64,000 nucleotides of DNA, taken from assembly GCF_901000735.1 (NCBI RefSeq), contig NC_081545.1:10835973-10899972 (forward strand), in the 5' to 3' direction. Position numbers and translations under genes: made by a program. Source of the DNA: Corylus avellana. Taxonomy: Eukaryota > Streptophyta > Magnoliopsida > Fagales > Betulaceae. Of this stretch, positions 46,330 to 58,414 are shown one piece after another (position 1 is the first letter of the stretch; the number at the start of each line of letters is the position of its first letter). A model generated the notes under the pieces. The model did not search any database and was not told the origin of the DNA. It saw only the letters and a list, made by a program, of their open reading frames with translations.

Positions 46330-47248
46330 GGATAATGATCACATCCACAACCCAAAGGTCTAGACCAAAACTAATTAACCCGAAGGCGACATAGATCGAG
46401 TGAGAGAGGAAAGAGCCTTATTACAAGCCTAATAAAACAAGGAAATTAAACAATACAAGGAAAAAACACACTCCAAAACACAAATACATCTTAAAGAAGC
46501 AACATAAAGGGAAATAAAACAAGAAAAAAAACAGCACACTCCAATCACGCACACGCTGGGAACTGAAAACCGAAGGGGCATTGGAAGCTCATCGCGGCGG
46601 GGACTCGTCGAAAGGCCCAACAGTGGACGGTGGGCGGCAAACAGGCGCAGAGAAGACTGGCAAAGCAGGACCTGAAAACAACCACAAACAAGAAAAAAAA
46701 GGAAAAAAAAAACAAGGAACCACCAAAACCAGAAAAAAAACAAGGAAAAGGAGCACAAAGTGGGAAGACGGTAGTCGGAAGGGAGCCGGACCCGTGCAGG
46801 CCGGAAACCGCCGCGTAAGGGGCGTGGGAGCTCGACACGGTGGGGACGCATGAAAGAAAACCCTAATAGCGGGCAGCAAAGCGGCGACACAGGTTGGTGG
46901 TGACCACAGACAAAATCCAAATCCACAAAGAGCCAAAACAAGGCCAAGGAGCCCGCTGCAGAAAATGAAGGCGGGGGAAGAAAAGCGGCAGGGAAGGGGC
47001 AAAAACGGAGAAAAACAGAGGGGGAAAGGAGCGGAAAGGAAAGGGAAGAGATAAGGCACTGAGGCTAGGGCATCAGGTAAATAACTAGCACCGGAGTGAG
47101 GAGGATGAGGGGAGTAGGGAAGCAGCCAAATGGCCAACCCTCTTCCCCTATGTGGCGGAAGGGTTTTGCTTTTCTCTCTGGTGGCTAGAGAGAGAAGATA
47201 GTCATTTCCATTTGAGATAAAAAATCGTGATTTCTTATATGCATTTTT
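46330..47248 (-). mobile_element. LINE-like retroposon (copy B, 3' end lost in gap)
   Basis: Matches 39204-40120 base for base apart from scattered SNPs and small indels. The right target duplication TTCTTATATGCATTTTT is at 47232-47248; the poly(A) end lies in the gap. Confidence 0.85.
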
Positions 47249-47496
47249 GAAAATACATGTAAGACTAGTAAAAATAAGTCATAAATCTCAGCCCTCCATC
47301 TAGAAGAAATTCAGGATTGAGATCCCATAGAATTCTCTTTAAATTTGAGATTTTCAAATTCATAAATCTCAGTCCTCCATCTATCTAAGCGTTTGAAATA
47401 AGTCATGTTTCAGCATTTAATGAGAAAGCTACTAAACGTACGTTTCCTTGAGGGTAGCTTCCTTATTAACTTTCATCATTAAATGCGGAAATATGA

Positions 47497-49246
47497 CTTA
47501 TTTTAGCGAAACATATCATCTCTAGTCCTAAATGGATTTAGGACTGGAGAAAATCCAGTTACAAGCTAAGATTTATTTTCGAAAATCTTAAGGCTCTAAA
47601 TAGGACACATGTCTTACTACTAAAATAATAATAAAATATCATTTATAGTTTTAAAAAAAAATTAACAAAATAATAAAATAATAAGGGGGTGGCTTCGACC
47701 ACCCTAGGTTGACTGGTCTAGGGTGGCCGAATCCAGCCCATGGCCCTTAGGGGGTGGCTCAAGGGCCAAATAAAAAAAGATAAATAAATAAAAAATTGAT
47801 TTAGGGTGGTTGGTCACCCAATTTTTGCCCTAGGGGGTGGCAGACCACCCCCCAAGGGCTGGGGGGTGGTTCGGCCACCCCCCAAGGGCCAAATAAAAAA
47901 AAAAAAAAATTATGGGTTTGCCCTCGAGGGTGGCCGAACCACCCTTAAGGGCCATGAGGGCCAGTCTAGGGTGGCTTCGGGAAAAAATGGGGTGGCCAGC
48001 TAGAGGTGTCAAGGCGGTTACGATTAGTAGATTTCACTAACCACCTAGCAGTTAACGGTTAGCGGTTAGTGAAATAGATAATCGCTCGCTAACCGCTTTT
48101 TCAAAATTGGACTTTTTTGGGCTCTTTTTGACCTTTTTTTTTTTTAGTGTCTTCTTGGGCCCAATTCCTATAAAAAGAGCCCATATTGAAAAATCAAAAA
48201 TATTTGACCCAAAGTTTACATTTACTTGTACTTTAAAAAAATTTCCTTAAATATTAAATCATAACCGGTTAACCTTCTTTTTTTTTTTTTTTTTTTTTTA
48301 TAAAAAAAAAATAACATATAAAAAAAAAAAAAAATTCAACACAACATATAAAAAAAAGTTCAGAATTCAGACAACTGTCACAACATATAATGATAATACA
48401 TTAATACTTAAATTGTGTTTATAAGTAACACATTGGTCATTATTTAATCCAATGTCAATTACTTAATTTGATATTATACGAATCATATCATCATTGTACA
48501 TTAATAATATGATTCACTTGAAGTCTTGAATAAAGTATTTGAATTGTCATTGAATCATATGATTAACTATTGATATTATACATTTATATTATTCATATAC
48601 ATATGTAGACTTATATAAACTTATAGGTTTATAACATACATTGGAAATAAGTCTCTAGATATTTAATTGTTGTATTAATATGAATTAGTATACTTATGAG
48701 TTATGTCATATTATATATGTATAATTTGTTATTATATAATCAAATGATTTAATGATCAACTGATCATGTGATATAATCATATAAATTATAGTGATAATAT
48801 ATTAATACTCAAATTGTGATTTAATTATTTTTAAAAAAAATTGTGATTTAATGATCAAGTGATTATATGATATAATTATATAAATTATAGTGATAATATA
48901 TTAATACTCAAATTGTGATTTAATTATTTTTTTTAAAAAAACTGTGATTTAATAATCAAGTGATTATGTTATATGTATAAATATTTTTATAATTATAATT
49001 ATAAAAATATATTATATAAAAAGGCGGTTAATACGGTTAAGCGGTTAGCGGTTAATGGTTATAGCAGTTAGTGGTTAGAAACCGCCCGCATTGACACCCC
49101 TATGGCCAGCCACCCTAGATCATTTTTGTTTTTGTTTTTTTATTTATTTGGCCCTTGGGCCTTAGAATTTCTAAAAATAAATCTTAGTCTTTAACAGATA
49201 TTCTTCAGTCTATTTAGGACTAGAGATGATTCGTTTCTTTATTTTA
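47497..49246. mobile_element. MULE-type element with GC-rich core (copy B)
   Basis: The body is 47506-49237; equivalent to 40378-42120 with the same (C/T)TTATTTTA duplication and the same nested hAT. Confidence 0.75.
47993..49110. mobile_element. nested hAT element (copy B)
   Basis: The body is 48001-49102. Here the 8-bp duplication is perfect (TGGCCAGC at 47993-48000 and 49103-49110), which confirms the boundaries given for copy A. Confidence 0.88.
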
Positions 49247-49390
49247 AACACTTAAATAAAATGAACAGCTAAAAATTTTAAATTCATAAATCTTTTAATA
49301 GCTCTCTTCTTAAAAAGACATAAGAGAAAGTCTTAGCATCATTGGCAAAAGAGGAGAAACGTGTGTGCGTGGATAAAAAAAAAAGAAAAG

Positions 49391-50101
49391 AGAATAAGTT
49401 ATATAGGGAGGTTGCACAAAAGTCACATTTTGTACCACCAATAAGAAGCTGACACATCAGCCAATTTCATTAAACTTATACTTAAAACAAAAACTCAACC
49501 ACACCAGATTATACTCTAATAAAATAAAAAATTATTATTATTTTTTTTTTAAAAATAGAATTGAAGGGCGCAATAATCCCACTCAAAGGCTCCTGTCATT
49601 TGCCATCCCGAGGTTTACTGGCATTTCCACCTCTCTAACCTGCAATGGGGTGGCTCACTCACCACTCCCAAGTCGCTAATGCCTAGCCTGGGGATTTGGG
49701 CACGGGCTCACCTCCAGCCGGGGAAGGGCGACGACATGGCTCCTCACCTGCCACCCATTGCCATGGGAGCGGGTCAGTGAGCCACCCTAGATTCAATAGA
49801 TTGGGTGGTCATGCCCACCCGATGGCCCAGCAGGTGGTCGGCATGAGTTACCCCAAAGATGAGTGGCCGCAAGCACTCCCATGTGGCCTTGGGGTGGCGG
49901 CCGGCCACCCCAAGTGGGTGAGGGGTGGCTAACCAGCCACCTCTTCAATTTTTTTTTTTTTTTTTAAAACAATTAATTTTTTTTTATAATTTGGTGTAGA
50001 GAGACTTTTTTTTTATAAACTTAAGTCTTAGCTTAAGTGTCACATTCTGATTGGTTGCACAAAACTTACATTTTGTACAACCTCCCTATATAAGTTATTC
50101 T
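49391..50101. mobile_element. TIR element with a different GC-rich core (copy B)
   Basis: Same arms and same genomic position relative to the gene as 42274-42997, but the core 49568-49955 is an unrelated-looking GC-rich GGTGGC/GCCACC stretch. Confidence 0.65.
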
Positions 50102-50504
50102 AAGAAAAAAAATCAAACAAGCAGAGAGTGGTGGAGAGGCAAAGGAATAAAACAATAAAAAAAAAAAAAAAAATTTTAGATAATATAATAAATAATGTGT
50201 CGGAAGAGTTTAAAAGGAGTAATTTGGAGGGACCGACTATCAATAATTGAAAATGACAAGCTGTCAGCCTGTCACAAGCAAACGGTAGTTTGACGGAAAG
50301 GTATCCTTTTCCATTCCAGGAGAGGAGCCATTTAGGCATAAATGGTTGGATTAAATTGTCCAAACCTTTAAAATTGAGGACAATTTTGTCTTAATTTTAT
50401 CACAGGAAGCGTCGGTAAACGTAAGTATTGTCTTCTCAAAATCAAAGAATAAAATCCCAACTCAGCTGATTCCCCCACCACTGCAAAACGAACGAGCCAA
50501 GAAC

Positions 50505-53500
50505 ATGGAAAACGGGTCGGAGTTGGAGAAATGGGGTTTCCGAGGGAACGAGAAGCTGAGCGCGGCGCTGGCGTCGGCAGTCACCGTCCGAGGCATTCTG
50601 ATGAAGCTATTTGAAAGTCTTAGCAAAGATGATCCAAGGCCGACCGTGCCTCTCGGCCACGGCGACCCCTCGGCGTTTCCGTGCTTTCGAACCGCCGCCG
50701 TAGCCGAAGATGCCATTGTTGACGCTGTCCGCTCCGCTAAGTATAATGGCTACGCACCGTCGGTTGGTATCCTGCCGGCGAGGAGGTAATTTCTGTCCTT
50801 TTCATGGCATTTTGTTTATTCAGAACTCTTCTGTTTTCTTTTTCTTTTTTTATTTCCTTTGACGTGTTCTGTTTTCGTTCAGTCCTATACTCCTATTTTT
50901 AAGAGAAATAACAGTTCCCATTATTATTATTATTATTATATAATTACGTTTCGATTTTTTTTTTTTAACATAAAAAGTCGGGAAGTATTTTTAAAATTTT
51001 AAATCTTAAAAATATTTTTTAAACTTTCTAAGTTTACTAGCAGCAGTTTTTCAACCATTTTTTTTTTTCAATTTAGGGAATAAAAGTATTTTTTGATTCC
51101 TTATAAAACAACACGTTACATCTCTTATTTTTTTATATATGAATTAAATACTATTTCTTTTTATCGTTTCAACCAATAAAAAAAGAGAGAAGAGAGAGAA
51201 TTATTGAGACATGTAAATGAGAGAAGAAAGAAAATGAGATGTTTTATAATTTAACAATGCATATACAGTCTACAGTGTTTCTCAATGCATTGAAAAATAC
51301 TGTAAATACCCTTTGTTGGTTAAATTTAGGACTTCTAATGTGAATTTTTTTTGTAATTTTTTTTAAAATTTTTTCTAAATATAAAAAAGATAATAAACTA
51401 TAAAGAGTCGGTTGCTAGTGCTCTCACTTGAATTTGTTGTTTTAAGTACTTTTGGTGCAACTGTGGCCGCATATTTTGCAACTTTAAAGCAACAGAAATG
51501 TAACATCAACCGCCCCCAATAAACGAGCTTCCCATCTTTTTGATACCTTTATTTTATTAAAAGATTTGATTCCCTAATATTTTTATTATTTTTAAAAGTT
51601 TTTTTTTTTTTTCTAATTGTATTTTAGTCATTTTTAGAGTCAGAAAATCAAGATTTTAATTTTTTTAATTTTTTTAATCTATTTTAAATATTTTAAACTT
51701 TGTAATTGATTTTGTTCCTATTAGTTTTGGTGCAACTTGGCCACCTATTTTATGGATTGAGGACAAAATTGGCATAATATGTTGATGATGCCGCCAGAAA
51801 AGACGGCTCATTTTGGCATAATATGTTACATGAGAAGTATCTTGGTAGACTGGTAGTTGAGGCCTCGAGGGGGGTAGTCGGTCTACACCTCAGTCCCCAC
51901 TATATATATATATATATATAGTTGACAATATTTCACGAGACTTATGTTAGGAAATTAACACAAAATCTTATAAAAAAATCTTATTGAAAGAGGATTTAAA
52001 CCCAAGACTATTATTGCAAAAATTTGAAACTCAATGAGCTTTCCAAAAAGGGCCTAATAAAACTCATAAGGGGGTAAATTGTATAGCTACATAAATGAAG
52101 GTAGAAGAAAAATTATATCTAAAACTTCTTGTAACAAAGACTAACAATTTCCCAGTTCTAGCTCTTCTTCTTATTAAATGTGTAAAATTATGCGAAGAAA
52201 CGAATAATCAGTTTGCAGGATTTTGTTTCTGAGAAATTTCGCACCAATTTATCATGCCTAGATAGGAAAGGAAGCTAAATTTTGCGTCAATTCACAATGG
52301 GCTTCTCAGATAAAAGTTAAATTTGAGCAAAACGATCCACTTTATCAAATTTAGAAAGCCATTTTGAAAAATGACAAAAATTTCCTCCAAATTGGATTAG
52401 AGAAAAATTCTTCAAACCCATCTAACAAAGTGCCCTGTGTCTTTTCACATGTAAGAGGTACATGTTTTTTAATGTAACTAACAGAATCCTTCACCCCCAT
52501 TAACTCCTCTTCTGTGACCACCATCAACAAGATGATCATATGAATGCTATGAGCCTGTAAAGAAAAAGCTAGGGAACCCAGAATCTGTAGTTACACATAT
52601 AGTCACATTCAATGGTAATTATCTAATTTAGTTTGATGCTTAAATATTTCTCATAGGGCCATAGCAGATTATCTGTCTCGTGATCTTCCATACGCTTTAT
52701 CGCCAGACGATGTTCATGTCACAATTGGATGCATCCAAGCAATTGAAGTAACAATGGCTGTCCTTGCCCGCCCTGGTGCCAACATTCTGCTTCCGAGACC
52801 TGGCTTTCCATACTACGAGTCACGTGCTGCAGCTATAAATCTTGAAGTTCGTCATTTTGATCTTAATCCTGAAAAGGGTTGGGAGGTCGATCTTGAGAGC
52901 ATTGAAGCTCTTGCTGATGAGAATACTGTTGCCATGGTCATCATAAACCCTGGCAATCCTTGTGGAACTGTCTATACACACCAACATTTGAAGAAGGTAG
53001 GTTACATCTTTTTCTGTTTCTTTACAGAATTAATTTAGTATATATAAGTAGACAAGCTTAAAACTAATCCTGATTTACTGCTTTTTTGTAATTAGATTGT
53101 TGTTTTAACGTTAGTGGTGGTCGATTTTTTGGAATGTTAGATTGCAGAGACAGCAAGAAAGCTGGGTATTCTGGTTGTTGCAGATGAAGTTTATCACCAT
53201 CTCACTTTTGGAAGTAACCCGTTTGTGCCGATGGGAGCATTTGGATCAATAGTGCCTGTTATCACACTAGGGTCTATATCAAAGAGATGGATTGTACCAG
53301 GTTGGCGACTTGGTTGGATTGTGACAAATGATCCTAATGGCATCCTTCGTAAACTTGGGGTCATCTCTCTCTCTCTCTCTGTGTTTGAGTGTGAGTGTGT
53401 GTTAAGCTTGTATGTCTTTACACACAGCACATAAGAAAAATATGATAATGGTTCTGGATCATATTACAATCCTATTGTATAAATAATAACATAACACATA

Positions 53501-56500
53501 TAGTATTCTCACATCCGTTTCTTTTCCTCTCAGGTTGTGGAATGTATTACGAGCTATCTCAATATGGCAGCTGATCCACCAACATTCATGCAGGTTTATA
53601 AATAGCGATTCTTTTTTTAAAGAATTTAAAGAAAAAGAAATATATCATATGATAAGAATGCAACAATTTTTCCTCTTTCAGGCACATTTAGAACTTAATT
53701 AACATTCATTTTTATCCTGTGTTCTTGTTGGAGAAAATTTATCTGAAAGCCAATAGAAAAATTTCCTTCAATAGCAGGCTAGAAAAAGGACTTGGAAGCC
53801 CCAATATCTCTATACCCAGCCGACCATGACTTCACTATGTTCTTAAGGGTTTGGCTGAATGGCTCTTAGGTGAATCCAACTATTAACTATGTTGCAACTT
53901 TCTAGAATTTATTCCGATATTTGGGACATGAACTATGTGGTTGCCAATTAGCTGTTCAGACACCTCAGTGTTAAAGTAATGATTAAATCATTAAATAAAC
54001 TTAAGCTTTTTTTGAAATAACTAAAAATTTAACATGGTATAAGAGCCAAAGGTCTTGAGTTCAAAACTTTACTCTGTCATTTACCTCCCATTTTAATTAA
54101 ATATTCCACGTGTTGGACATCATTTATTAAAAAGGAGTTTGAGCCCATAATGTTAAAGTAATGATTAAGTGGTTAAATTTATCTCTTCCTATCAACTTAA
54201 GGTTTTGGGATAACTGGTAGTTTAAGAGCATGTTTGGGATTGTGTTTAAGAAATAGAGCTTTTAAGTCAAAAATTGCTTTTTGGCAAAAATTTCATTTTT
54301 AAGCTTTTGCCAAAAGTGCATTTTGTCAATTTTTAGGCTTTTTGGACCCTTAAAAGCGCTTTTAATTTTTTTTACCAAACGGGTACTTTTTTTCTTCAAA
54401 CGGACTTTTTAAGTGTTAAACGCACTTTTAAACCTCTCAAACGCACACCTAAATAAGCCTAACACTCAATAGCTCAAGAAAATAAAAGATGAGATGACTC
54501 TGTTGGCTTCTACTCCCAATCCATAGCATACTAACATGAGATCCCTTTGGGGTCCCTAAAATACTGAGCACCAGCTTCTTGGCGTACAAATCAAACTTAA
54601 TTTGGATAATTCATTCATTCATCCATTATTTTACTCCTAGTAGAATCCCGTTTTCCTCGATACATAGATATGTAGCTTATTATCATATGCATCTAAAACA
54701 TTTTATTGTTCTTTCCTGTCCCAATCATCCATGAATGTATCAATGTCTTTATGTATCAGGGTGCGGTTCCTCATATGCTTGAAAAAACTGGGGAAGATTT
54801 CTTCGCAAAGGTTATTGACATCCTAAGGGAGGCTGCAGGCATATGCTATGATAGAATTGAGGAGATCCCCTGCATTACTTGTCCAAATAAACCTGAAGGA
54901 TCCATGTTTGTGATGGTAAGGGCATCAAATGTTTGACATATTCGTGCTCACAGATAAATAAAATGTATTGAAGATGTTTTGATTGTATATTTTGTCACAG
55001 GCCAAGTTAAACGTGTCTTTATTGGAAGACATTAATGATGATATGGAGTTCTGTCTCAAGCTGGCTAAAGAGGAATCAGTTATTGTCTTACCAGGTATGC
55101 CACGAGGTCTTTAAGATATTCCTTGAGCTAGAGAAAATCCAATTTACAAGTTCAGATTTGCAACACATTCTTGTCTTCCTTTTTGCTAGTTTTCAACCCC
55201 TTAGTGTCTGTTTGGCTGCTCCTGCTTGGTAATATAACTGTTGTACCAAAATTTTTCTACACTAGTTGAGAAAATTTTGGAATTAATTTTAGAGAGGGTT
55301 AAATACTTGAAACCCCCCTAGGGTTTCACTTTTTTATTTTTTCCTCTTTAGAGTTTATTTTGTATCACATGAGGTTCTTATGGTTTTGGTAAAAGACCAA
55401 ATTGATCCTTCCGTCTATTGACCGTTAGTTGACCTAACGGAACTTCACGTGGACCAATTATAAGCTGACATTTGGCATAACTAATAATGTGGCACCTAAT
55501 TAAATTTTTTTTTTTAAAAAAAAATTAAAATTAAAAAATTAAAAAAAAATATTTTCATAAAAAAAAAAATTGTGGGTAGCTCGGCCACCCCCTCGGCCAT
55601 TTTGGGGGTGGCTCCTTTGGCCATAGGGGTGGCCAAAACCACCCCCAAACCACCATTGGGGGTGGTTTCGGTCACCCCCTTGAGCAATTGTTTTTTGTTT
55701 TTTGAAAAAATATATATTTTTAATTATTTAATTTTAATTTAAAAAAATAAAAAATTTAGTTAGGTGCCACATCATCACTGATGATGTGGTCACTTATGCC
55801 AAATGTCAGTTTCTAATTGGTCCACATGGAGTTCAATTAGGTCAACTAACCGCCAATGGACAGAATGACCAATTTGATCTTTTATCAAAATCACAAAGAC
55901 CTGTGATACAAAATAAACCCTAAGAGGGGAAAAAATAAAAAAGTGAAACCCTAGGGAGGTTTTAGGTATTTAACCCTTTTAGAGACTCATGTCGAGTAAT
56001 ACTATAATACCTATTTCACATCGACTGATATAACGTATTTTAAGTGGCTTCCACTTTTATTTTTTAAGTAATTGACATTATAAGCCACTTAAAACACCAA
56101 CTGACAAGCTTATTGAAGCGGAGGTCACTAGTTCGAATCTCCTTCCCTACTCTTGTGCGGACATGTTAAAAAAAAAAAAAAAAAATTGACATAGCGTATT
56201 TTAAGTGGCTTATGCTTTTTTTTTTTTTTTTTTTTTTTCAAGTGGTTGACATTGTAAGACACTTAAAATACGCAATGTCAAATGTTGTGGCATGAGTGTG
56301 ATAAATAGGTGTAGAGAGTAGCATTATTCAACTATGTTTATTAAGGATGGCAATGGGGTAGGCTAGACCTTTTAAGTCTCTCCTACAGCCACCCTTCACA
56401 ATCAAAATGCAATAATAATTTAATTATGATCTCCCTTTCACACTTTGTGTGGAATGATTTGGTTGTTGATCATTTGAAAGTTTCACCTTTTTTCGGATTT

Positions 56501-56628
56501 TTCCTTCAGGGGTGGCTGTTGGGATGGAGAATTGGCTGCGCATAACATTTGGAATTGACCCTTCATCTCTTGAAGATGGCTTTGGGAGGATTAAAGCCTT
56601 CTGCGAAAGGCATGCCAAGAAACAGTAA
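50505..56628 (+). CDS. TAT: tyrosine aminotransferase-like PLP enzyme (complete, copy B)
   Basis: Seven exons: 50505-50785, 52657-52996, 53141-53359, 53534-53593, 54760-54915, 55001-55094 and 56510-56628. All introns have GT-AG borders and the joined frame is 1269 nt, giving 422 aa. It is a fold-type I aminotransferase of the plant TAT/NAAT family. Visible landmarks are [10 protein letters not shown] (about 50-59), NPGNPCG (191-197), DEVYHH (222-227; Asp and Tyr contact PLP), Schiff-base Lys255 in SISKRW, Arg263 in GWRLGW (phosphate) and Arg394 in WLRITF (substrate carboxylate). All key residues are present. Family enzymes transfer the amino group of tyrosine (or nicotianamine in grasses) to a 2-oxoacid, feeding tocopherol, plastoquinone or specialised metabolism. 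Substrate cannot be set from sequence; the tyrosine group is most likely. No transit peptide is obvious, so it is probably cytosolic. Length equals the family norm. Confidence 0.93.
50786..52656 (+). other. intron 1 of aminotransferase copy B
   Basis: 1871 bp, AT-rich, with simple repeats ((ATT)n near 50920, (TA)n near 51901-51920). A block at about 52100-52215 is conserved in intron 1 of the paralogue at 59797-59930. Confidence 0.85.
53969..54227 (+). mobile_element. TRIM retrotransposon in intron 4
   Basis: The short 5' terminal repeat is 53969-54034 (TGTTAAAGTAATGATTAAAT...TTTAACA), followed directly by TGGTATAAGAGCC (54035-54047), one base from the initiator-tRNA primer site. The internal part has no coding sequence and ends in AAAAAGGAGTTTGAGCCCA. 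A second terminal repeat starts TGTTAAAGTAATGATTAAG at 54151. The total is about 260 bp, the size of terminal-repeat retrotransposons in miniature. The repeats have diverged and the 3' end is unclear. Confidence 0.7.
54228..54455. mobile_element. MITE (GTTTGGGATTG type), intron 4
   Basis: The ends CATGTTTGGGATTGTGTTTA and, reversed, AGGTGTGCGTTTGAGAGGTT are imperfectly inverted. The interior has AAGTGTTAAACGCACTTTTAA and GGACCCTTAAAAGCGCTTTT. The same sequence occurs inverted at about 57331-57560. Confidence 0.6.
55287..55985. mobile_element. MULE-type MITE with long TIRs in intron 6
   Basis: The body is 55296-55976. The inverted repeats are about 220 bp, beginning GGGTTAAATACTTGAAACCC and, reversed, GGGTTAAATACCTAAAACCT. 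A perfect 9-bp duplication TTTTAGAGA lies at 55287-55295 and 55977-55985. The centre is GC-rich (GGCCACCCCC, GGGGTGGC), like the other cores in this window. No transposase. Confidence 0.88.
55998..56330. mobile_element. MITE with nested truncated SINE, intron 6
   Basis: The arms share ATTTTAAGTGGCTT / AAGACACTTAAAAT blocks in inverted order, with outer AATACTATAATACC and, reversed, AATGCTACTCTCTACACC. A 5'-truncated SINE (56117-56175: GCGGAGGTCACTAGTTCGAA, then TGCGGACATGTT and poly(A)) lies in the middle. Confidence 0.6.
56117..56175 (+). mobile_element. 5'-truncated tRNA-derived SINE
   Basis: Keeps the B box (AGTTCGAATCTCC), pyrimidine run and A tail of the family at 2051-2161 but lacks the A-box half. 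Confidence 0.65.
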
Positions 56629-56739
56629 CATGGGAGCAGTGGTGATCAACAACTAGCCGTTGTTGGATCTCAAGCTCAAGCTAGTCTCTCATGGTGGTTT
56701 CCATGTATGTTAAAAATAATAACTGTGATAGGATTTGTT

Positions 56740-56745
56740 AATAAA
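56740..56745 (+). terminator. polyadenylation signal of aminotransferase gene
   Basis: AATAAA, 112 bp after the stop codon of the complete gene. Other near-signals follow, so the exact cleavage site is not fixed. Confidence 0.5.
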
Positions 56746-58229
56746 ATCCCTTCTTTGAAGTTTTGCTAATCAAGCAAGACATAAATGAAGAAGGGGTACT
56801 GGTGATCTGCAACTTAATGTTGCTCGATCTGATCATGTTATGTTATTCTTGGTGACTTGTAATCAACAATGTCGTGTTGTTGATCCATGCTTTTATTTGA
56901 TTTCCTTGATCCATAAAGGAGTTCGTAGATGTTTTTGAACTCCATGTGTACAATGATGTTCGATTATAATTGGAATATAAAATATTATTCAATGATGTTT
57001 TATTATCAGGGTGATTGTTATTGTTAGAAATATAATATAGCGGAAACATAAACATTGGTACCTCACATGTACCGAAAACAAGATCTAATGTAGTTGTTCA
57101 ATGTGTATTTCCTCTCGACTCTCCAGCATTTCTCTTCTGAGCGGTGGAGTGCGTTACTAGAGCGATACTCACAATACTCATAGTCTAAATGTCTCACCAT
57201 ATTTTAGAAAACCAAAAAGGGAGTGAATGTTTTCCACGCTGCAACGTACAACCTAAAAATAGTTGGGCACGCTATACCAAATCTTGTAGAGACCAATATA
57301 GCAACATCTCTATAAGAACTTGTTTTGGTGTGAGTTTACATGGCTTAAAAGTGCGTTTAACACTTAAAAATTTTGTTTTTTTTTTTTTTTATAAAAAAAC
57401 CCGTTTGGTAAAAAAAATTAAAAACGCTTTTAAGGGTCCAAAAAATCTAAAAAATGACCAAAACGCATTTTTGGTAAAATGTTGAAAAAAAAAAATTTAT
57501 CAAAAAAAATAAATTTTTTTTAACTTAAAAACTTTATTTTTCTAACACAATCTGATGGCTCATTATTCCTCAACTCATTTGGTCACATCATATTAAATAT
57601 CTTCAATCCTTCTCGAGTTTAATATTTGCTTAACCTTCCCAACAGATGATGAACCAATGGTTAATAAAAAGTAGGTTAAAAAGAATCAAAATTTAATATA
57701 TAAAATGATTTAAATGTGGCTGCATGTGTAACGAGTAATGCTGGTGTGGAAGCCCACGATTACACCGCGTGGCATGGACACCCGGCCATGCCCATCCGAC
57801 CGTACCCACTGTCCACCGATCAAGCCATCCACGTGTAATTCTGAACATTTTCCTAATCCAAACAAAAAGTCATCTCAGAAACAAAATCAGAATCAGAATC
57901 AGATATCCCGGCGGCCTAAAGCATTAATTACCATATATAACAGGAAATTTTTGATAAATCTTGAAGAAGATACGTACCCAAGACCCAGATGCTAAAGCCA
58001 CAAAATACCCACCTCGAAAACAGAGAATTTTGAATCAAACCGGGCGGAATCGGCCTTCCGGCAGCCGCACGGTGAGGGAATAAAACTGGGGGAGTGCCGC
58101 CTGCCGTAGTGGTTTCAAGAATAATTTCTTGGGGAGTTGTTTTCTGAAGATGATAAGGTTTTCAATTATTTTATTTTATTTTATATTTAATATACAAAAA
58201 ATAGGGGTCTGACCAGTGTGATTGTTTAA
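56746..58229. other. intergenic DNA between the two aminotransferase genes
   Basis: 57019-57330 has no recognised element. 57331-57560 is a MITE (inverse of 54228-54455). 57730-57840 is GC-richer and contains a G-box core CACGTG at 57830-57835, about 530 bp upstream of the next gene's start. No gene supported. Confidence 0.5.
57331..57560. mobile_element. MITE, inverted copy of the intron 4 element
   Basis: Reverse complement shares AAGTGTTAAACGCACTTTTAA, TTGGACCCTTAAAAGCG and TTTACCAAACGGGT with 54228-54455. T-runs have expanded. Confidence 0.6.
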
Positions 58230-58236
58230 TATATAA
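58230..58236 (+). promoter_or_regulatory. TATA box of aminotransferase paralogue
   Basis: TATATAA, 130 bp upstream of the start codon at 58366. It would leave a leader of about 100 nt containing an upstream ATG at 58280. Confidence 0.55.
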
Positions 58237-58279
58237 GGAAGAACATTGCTCACCGGTGCGAGAGCTTGCTTGTCAAGAA

Positions 58280-58414
58280 ATGGCTACTCCAACTGCTATT
58301 AATAAAATCCCGACGAGCCAACTCAACAAGCTGATTCCCCCACCACATCAAAACGAACCCAGAAGATGGAAAACGGGTCGGCGAGATGGGGTTTTCGTGG
58401 GAACGAAGAACTGA
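58280..58414 (+). CDS. upstream ORF overlapping the paralogue start
   Basis: An ATG at 58280 opens a 44-codon frame (MATPTAINKIPTSQLNKL...) that runs out of frame across the main start at 58366 and stops at 58412-58414. If transcription starts at the TATA box above, ribosomes would meet this ATG first and could repress the main frame. The counterpart leader before 50505 lacks this ATG. It could be a chance frame. Confidence 0.3.
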   Translation: MATPTAINKIPTSQLNKLIPPPHQNEPRRWKTGRRDGVFVGTKN

